From NCBI GenBank assembly GCA_023228225.1, contig JALOBO010000056.1:1-9120 (forward strand): a stretch of 9,120 nt of DNA, read 5' to 3'. Positions within the stretch are counted from its first letter, which is position 1. The number at the start of each line of letters is the position of its first letter. The notes under the pieces were generated by a model. That model saw only the letters and a program-made list of their open reading frames with translations. It had not been told where the DNA came from and searched no databases. Both the position numbers and the translations under genes were made by a program. This document shows, one piece after another, positions 6,337-9,120 of the stretch. This stretch comes from Clostridia bacterium. Lineage in GTDB: Bacteria; Bacillota; Clostridia; Christensenellales; UBA1242.

Positions 6337-8112
6337 ATGGCAGATTTTATCACCAATATTAAAACAGTGGCAGAACGGGATGTATATCTTTCCCGTGAAA
6401 CAAGTGCAGGTCTTTTTAAGACAAAAGACGGTATATATGATTATCCTGTACTTACCAGAACTACCGGAGACACAGTAAAAGGGGCTACCGAATCTAAAGA
6501 GTCTAACGAATTAAGACATGGACGTACAAAATCAGCCCCACAGCAGGGTAACAGCTCTTCTGACGGTGCGTTAAACTTTGAATATTCTCCTATTACTTTC
6601 GATGACCTTATGGAAAGTGCATTCAGAAATAACTGGAAAAGATGGATAAGTGATACGGTCAGTGCCATTAACATGGAAGGCACTGCATATGCTACCGGGT
6701 ATTTCGGAACAAAGTGTACGGCGGCAAAAACATTTGGTGCAAAAAAACTTCTTAACACGGATGATTCAGGTACTGGGGATTCACTCGGGCTTATAACAGT
6801 TCCGTCTGGATGTATAGTACATGAACTTACCGCAGGAACATCTGATATTAAATATATGCTCCAGAAAAAATTTGGCGGAGCTGATAATGAAGACCTTTAT
6901 CAGATGTTTGAGCACATGGCAGTAGATACATTCAGTATTGATGCAAATGTCGGAGAAATTATAACAGGTTCTTTTGGATTAAAAGGTACAACCGATCCGG
7001 GAATAAAAACAACCGCTGAATTAAAGACACTTCTTGGCGGAGCAACATCTGCTGAATTTTATGATGGAGTTACAACAGGAAATTCATATGTTGAAAATCT
7101 TCCTTCGTCAGCAACAAGCACTCAGCAGTTTACCGCAAAAAAAGGTGCATTATATGTAAATGGTACGCAGATAAGATTTGCAGAAGAAGTTACAACAGAG
7201 CTTAATAATTCTCTTTCTGTAAAATATGCGCTTTTTCAGGCAAACGCTATATCAACTTCACCTCTTTCACTTGATATAACAGGTAATCTTAAAATATGGG
7301 TAACATATGATGGAACAGAAGAAATATTCAATGAATCTGTAAACCATGACGATGTTGAAATGCTTTTCTGGCTTGAGTCAGTTACCAATTCTGACTGTTT
7401 TTATATGTTCCAGATATTCAAAAACAAACTTACAACCCATGAGCTTACAACACAGTCAAAAGACGAACTTGATATAACAATACCTTATTCTTCGTTTGAA
7501 GAAAAAGCTATGCGCGTATTCCGTATTGCAATACCCAAAATTACAAATGCATCACTCATTACATCAGACACAAATGTAACAGGTATAGAGTTAACACCAA
7601 ACATTGAACTTACAACTGCCGATATTTCAGGACTTACGGTATCTGCAAAAATAGCAACAGTAGAACAGAGCATAAGCACAAAAGTTGTAGACTCTACAAG
7701 TTCAAGTAATACATACAAACGTATAGTATGCACGTTTACCACACCGATAACGATGGACGCAGTTAAAGTGCTTGACGTTGTAACGACATTCAACTCTCTT
7801 ACATACAGCAAGTCTCTTACTATAAGTGATGCAACTGTTCCGTCGCCTGTTACCGGTGCTACGGCAACTCCGGGAAATGCACAGATTGTAACAACATGGA
7901 CTGATTCGGTAAGCACAGACGTTGATTACGTAGAAGTTACGGTTACAACAGGTTCTACAACGGTTTCTACAACTGAAATTGAGCCGGGTGTACAGACAAT
8001 TACATCAACAGGTCTTACGAATGGCACACTGTATTCAATAGCACTTATTGCAGTTGATACATCGGGTAACGAAAGCACAACGGTTACTGTAACCGCGACA
8101 CCTACAGCATAA
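6337..8112 (+). CDS. Tail tube protein with C-terminal fibronectin III domain
   Basis: This 591-aa protein would stack into rings forming the tail tube. The N-terminus (residues 1-100) matches the Phage_tube_2 style: ERDVYLSRETS, then ESNELRHGRTKSAPQQGN and LNFEYSPITFDDLMESAF. Beta-rich tube sequence continues to about residue 390. Residues 391-500 form a Thr/Ser/Val-rich linker or Ig-like segment. Residues about 501-591 form a typical FN3 domain: PVTGATATPG, then IVTTWTDS, and LTNGTLYSIALIAVDTSGN. FN3 or Ig-like domains on tube proteins, as on lambda gpV, lie on the tail exterior and are usually dispensable for assembly. GGAGG (6326-6330) is 6 nt from ATG 6337. It is the largest gene in the window, and a perfect hairpin follows its stop. 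Confidence 0.82.
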   Translation: MADFITNIKTVAERDVYLSRETSAGLFKTKDGIYDYPVLTRTTGDTVKGATESKESNELRHGRTKSAPQQGNSSSDGALNFEYSPITFDDLMESAFRNNWKRWISDTVSAINMEGTAYATGYFGTKCTAAKTFGAKKLLNTDDSGTGDSLGLITVPSGCIVHELTAGTSDIKYMLQKKFGGADNEDLYQMFEHMAVDTFSIDANVGEIITGSFGLKGTTDPGIKTTAELKTLLGGATSAEFYDGVTTGNSYVENLPSSATSTQQFTAKKGALYVNGTQIRFAEEVTTELNNSLSVKYALFQANAISTSPLSLDITGNLKIWVTYDGTEEIFNESVNHDDVEMLFWLESVTNSDCFYMFQIFKNKLTTHELTTQSKDELDITIPYSSFEEKAMRVFRIAIPKITNASLITSDTNVTGIELTPNIELTTADISGLTVSAKIATVEQSISTKVVDSTSSSNTYKRIVCTFTTPITMDAVKVLDVVTTFNSLTYSKSLTISDATVPSPVTGATATPGNAQIVTTWTDSVSTDVDYVEVTVTTGSTTVSTTEIEPGVQTITSTGLTNGTLYSIALIAVDTSGNESTTVTVTATPTA

Positions 8113-8119
8113 TAAAATA

Positions 8120-8139
8120 GCAGGTGCAAATGCACCTGC
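8120..8139 (+). promoter_or_regulatory. Perfect 8-bp hairpin after the tail tube gene
   Basis: GCAGGTGC (8120-8127) pairs perfectly with GCACCTGC (8132-8139) around AAAT. It begins 8 nt after the tail tube stop. No T-run follows (next is ATATTAGG), so it is not a typical terminator. An mRNA 3'-end stabiliser or a processing or weak attenuation element fits better. Confidence 0.6.
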
Positions 8140-8157
8140 ATATTAGGAGAATATATT

Positions 8158-8631
8158 TTGGGCAGGAGAAAAAAAATGGCAGAAGAAGTTACTGGACAGG
8201 TTGATGAAGATATGGATAATGAGATTGAAATATCTGATTTTTTCACATCAGCAAATGAAAATGAAGGTTCTTGGCATGAGCCTGTTATATTCGGTATACC
8301 TCTTGGACTTGAATTTAAAATCATTGGCGCAAGAAGTATAGAAGCAGAAATGATTGGTGAATACCAGTCTCGTGAGATGGAAAAAATATCTCTTATTACA
8401 AGCGACAAAGAACGGGCAGAAGCCAACAAAAAGCTGCTGAATGAAGTTGCCACCAAACTGGTTGTAGGACTAAGGACTAAAAATGGTAAAGTGGTAAAAC
8501 TTCACGGCGTACCGGTTACATTTGATAAAAAAACCATTCTTGAAATATGTGAAAAACAGCCGCAGATTCCAAATGATATATTGTCATATTCGAGAAACGG
8601 TGCAAATTTTATAGGAAAGAAGAGCGACTAG
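8158..8631 (+). CDS. Tail assembly chaperone, short form (gpG-like)
   Basis: This 157-aa protein precedes the tape measure gene, where siphophages encode a chaperone pair (lambda G and G-T) that coats the tape measure during tail assembly. Visible parts are an acidic N-terminus, a compact central domain (FGIPLGLEFKIIGARSIEAEM), a charged helix (DKERAEANKKLLNEVATKL) and a C-terminal helical end. Two starts are credible: TTG 8158, with AGGAG (8145-8149) 8 nt upstream, and in-frame ATG 8176, with its own AGGAG (8164-8168) 7 nt upstream, giving 151 aa. I list the TTG because its SD and AT-rich spacer match other TTG genes here, but cannot decide. A slippery site near the 3' end makes a longer fusion. 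Primary sequence is too divergent for a named family. Confidence 0.75.
   Translation: MGRRKKMAEEVTGQVDEDMDNEIEISDFFTSANENEGSWHEPVIFGIPLGLEFKIIGARSIEAEMIGEYQSREMEKISLITSDKERAEANKKLLNEVATKLVVGLRTKNGKVVKLHGVPVTFDKKTILEICEKQPQIPNDILSYSRNGANFIGKKSD
8604..8610 (+). promoter_or_regulatory. Predicted -1 ribosomal frameshift slippery site A AAT TTT
   Basis: The heptamer AAATTTT is in the X XXY YYZ register relative to the chaperone frame (codons AAT 8605, TTT 8608). Backward slippage lets both tRNAs re-pair (AAA, TTT) and continues at TAT 8610 in the frame that runs to 9053. The -1 frame is open only from 8577, after a TGA at 8574-8576, and the 0 frame ends at 8629, so the site falls in the 54-nt window where a shift must occur. 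Confidence 0.8.
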
Positions 8632-9053
8632 CAGAAGCCGTCGAGCGTTACTTCTTTTTACGTGAACCATATTCAGTCAAGACGACTACTCTTGAGAATG
8701 GGAAAAAGAAAATTAATACAGAATACCGGACTAAGTTTGATGAACGGGAAAAATTCATCAAAAAGTTCGGTAAAGAAGATTTTCATAACCTGTGCATGAC
8801 TGAAAAAAAATATGAAGAACTTGAAGACATAGAAATACCTGAAGGCTATAAATGGCTTTTCAGGCATTTTCTTGAAATATGGAAAGGCTGCGAATATGAT
8901 ATAAATGGAAATTCTATATTCACATATAGAAGTATAACAGATTATAGTGAGTGTATGCATGTTGAGTTTACTATAGAAGAAAAGCGTATACTTATGTATT
9001 TCAAAATACTTGCTTATAAGGGGATAAAAAAGGCTAAATTGCTGGAGGCATAG
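8610..9053 (+). CDS. Tail assembly chaperone, frameshift extension (gpT-like part of gpGT)
   Basis: This is the C-terminal 147 residues added by -1 frameshifting, giving a fusion of about 298 aa with the TTG start. The junction reads GANF then YRKEERLAEAVERYFF. The segment is lysine- and glutamate-rich and helical, and ends KRILMYFKILAYKGIKKAKLLEA. There is no SD before ATG 8796, the first methionine in this frame, and the coding-like sequence starts far upstream of it, so independent initiation is unlikely. In lambda the T part binds tape measure and tail tube proteins; that role is inferred here from position. The tape measure start lies 2 nt past its stop, with the SD inside this gene's end. 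Confidence 0.78.
   Translation, partial: YRKEERLAEAVERYFFLREPYSVKTTTLENGKKKINTEYRTKFDEREKFIKKFGKEDFHNLCMTEKKYEELEDIEIPEGYKWLFRHFLEIWKGCEYDINGNSIFTYRSITDYSECMHVEFTIEEKRILMYFKILAYKGIKKAKLLEA
8616..8657 (+). promoter_or_regulatory. Stem-loop stimulating the -1 frameshift
   Basis: AAAGAAG (8616-8622) pairs with CTTCTTT (8651-8657). The stem continues as AGCG (8623-8626) with CGTT (8646-8649), including a G-U pair and one bulged A (8650), for 11 bp in all. It starts 5 nt after the slippery heptamer, a usual spacer. The short form's stop TAG (8629-8631) lies in the loop. Within the loop, CGTC or GTCG could pair with GACGAC at 8681-8686, so a pseudoknot is possible but unsupported. Confidence 0.65.
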
Positions 9054-9055
9054 AT

Positions 9056-9120
9056 ATGGCAGAAGATGACGGCACTACACTTAATGGTGATGTAAACATA
9101 TCCGGTGATACAAGCAAAGC
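9056..9120 (+). CDS. Tape measure protein, N-terminus only (runs off window)
   Basis: Only 21 complete codons are present (MAEDDGTTLNGDVNISGDTSK and on). A start of the form '...G.V.I..DTSKA' is typical of tape measure proteins, whose long coiled body sets tail length. GGAGG (9044-9048) stands 7 nt before ATG 9056. The position directly after the G/GT chaperone pair is the strongest argument. The rest of the gene lies outside the window. Confidence 0.75.
   Translation, partial: MAEDDGTTLNGDVNISGDTSK

Noticed and set aside
7485..8456. Two minus-strand open frames opposite the tail tube C-terminus and chaperone gene
   Set aside because: They lie antisense to strong genes, one spans the intergenic hairpin, and the translations are low-complexity V/S/T-rich, as expected from the reverse complement of repetitive Thr/Val codons.
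8527..8533. A7 run in the chaperone gene as the frameshift site
   Set aside because: A -1 shift here meets TGA at 8574-8576 and could not produce the fusion; AAATTTT at 8604 lies past that stop and is in the right register.
8796..9053. Independent small gene starting at ATG 8796
   Set aside because: No SD, and coding-like sequence in the same frame extends upstream to the chaperone overlap; best read as the frameshift product's C-terminus.

Overview
This window is part of a tailed-phage (or prophage) morphogenesis cluster. Every credible gene lies on the + strand, packed head to tail with overlaps or short gaps. The base composition is AT-rich, all stops fit the standard bacterial code (TAA, TAG and TGA all used), Shine-Dalgarno (SD) sequences are strong (GGAGG or AGGAG), and three genes appear to start at TTG. 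This points to a phage of a low-GC bacterium, such as a Firmicute or spirochaete. The sequence alone does not fix the host, and no integration, lysis or replication genes are present.

Head genes (1-4262): the 3' part of a DUF4055-type portal; a MuF-like minor head protein with a Cys/His-rich C-terminus; a 153-nt gene-free leader full of small repeats and hairpins; a coiled-coil protein in the scaffold position; a P22 gp5-type major capsid protein; then a strong hairpin with a T-run and a small charged protein of unknown function. Neck genes (4268-6324): a head-tail adaptor of the family usually mislabelled 'DnaT-like', a head-closure-type protein, an HK97 gp10-like tail-completion protein and a DUF4128-type tail terminator. 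Tail genes (6337-9120): a 591-aa tail tube protein with a C-terminal fibronectin III domain, a tail assembly chaperone pair joined by a predicted -1 ribosomal frameshift, and the first 21 codons of a tape measure protein. There is no sheath or baseplate gene, and tube, terminator, G/GT chaperone and tape measure occur in this order, so a long non-contractile (siphovirus-type) tail is likely.

Protein levels seem to be tuned locally. The capsid gene has a different arginine codon choice from the minor head gene and is followed by a terminator-like hairpin. The tail tube gene is followed by an 8-bp hairpin. The G/GT ratio would be set by slippery site AAATTTT with a stem 5 nt downstream. The scaffold leader carries three hairpins that each show the same AGGA loop, the last holding the scaffold gene's own SD. 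That leader is the least explained and most interesting element here. No wholly new gene system is evident; the novelty lies in RNA-level control.
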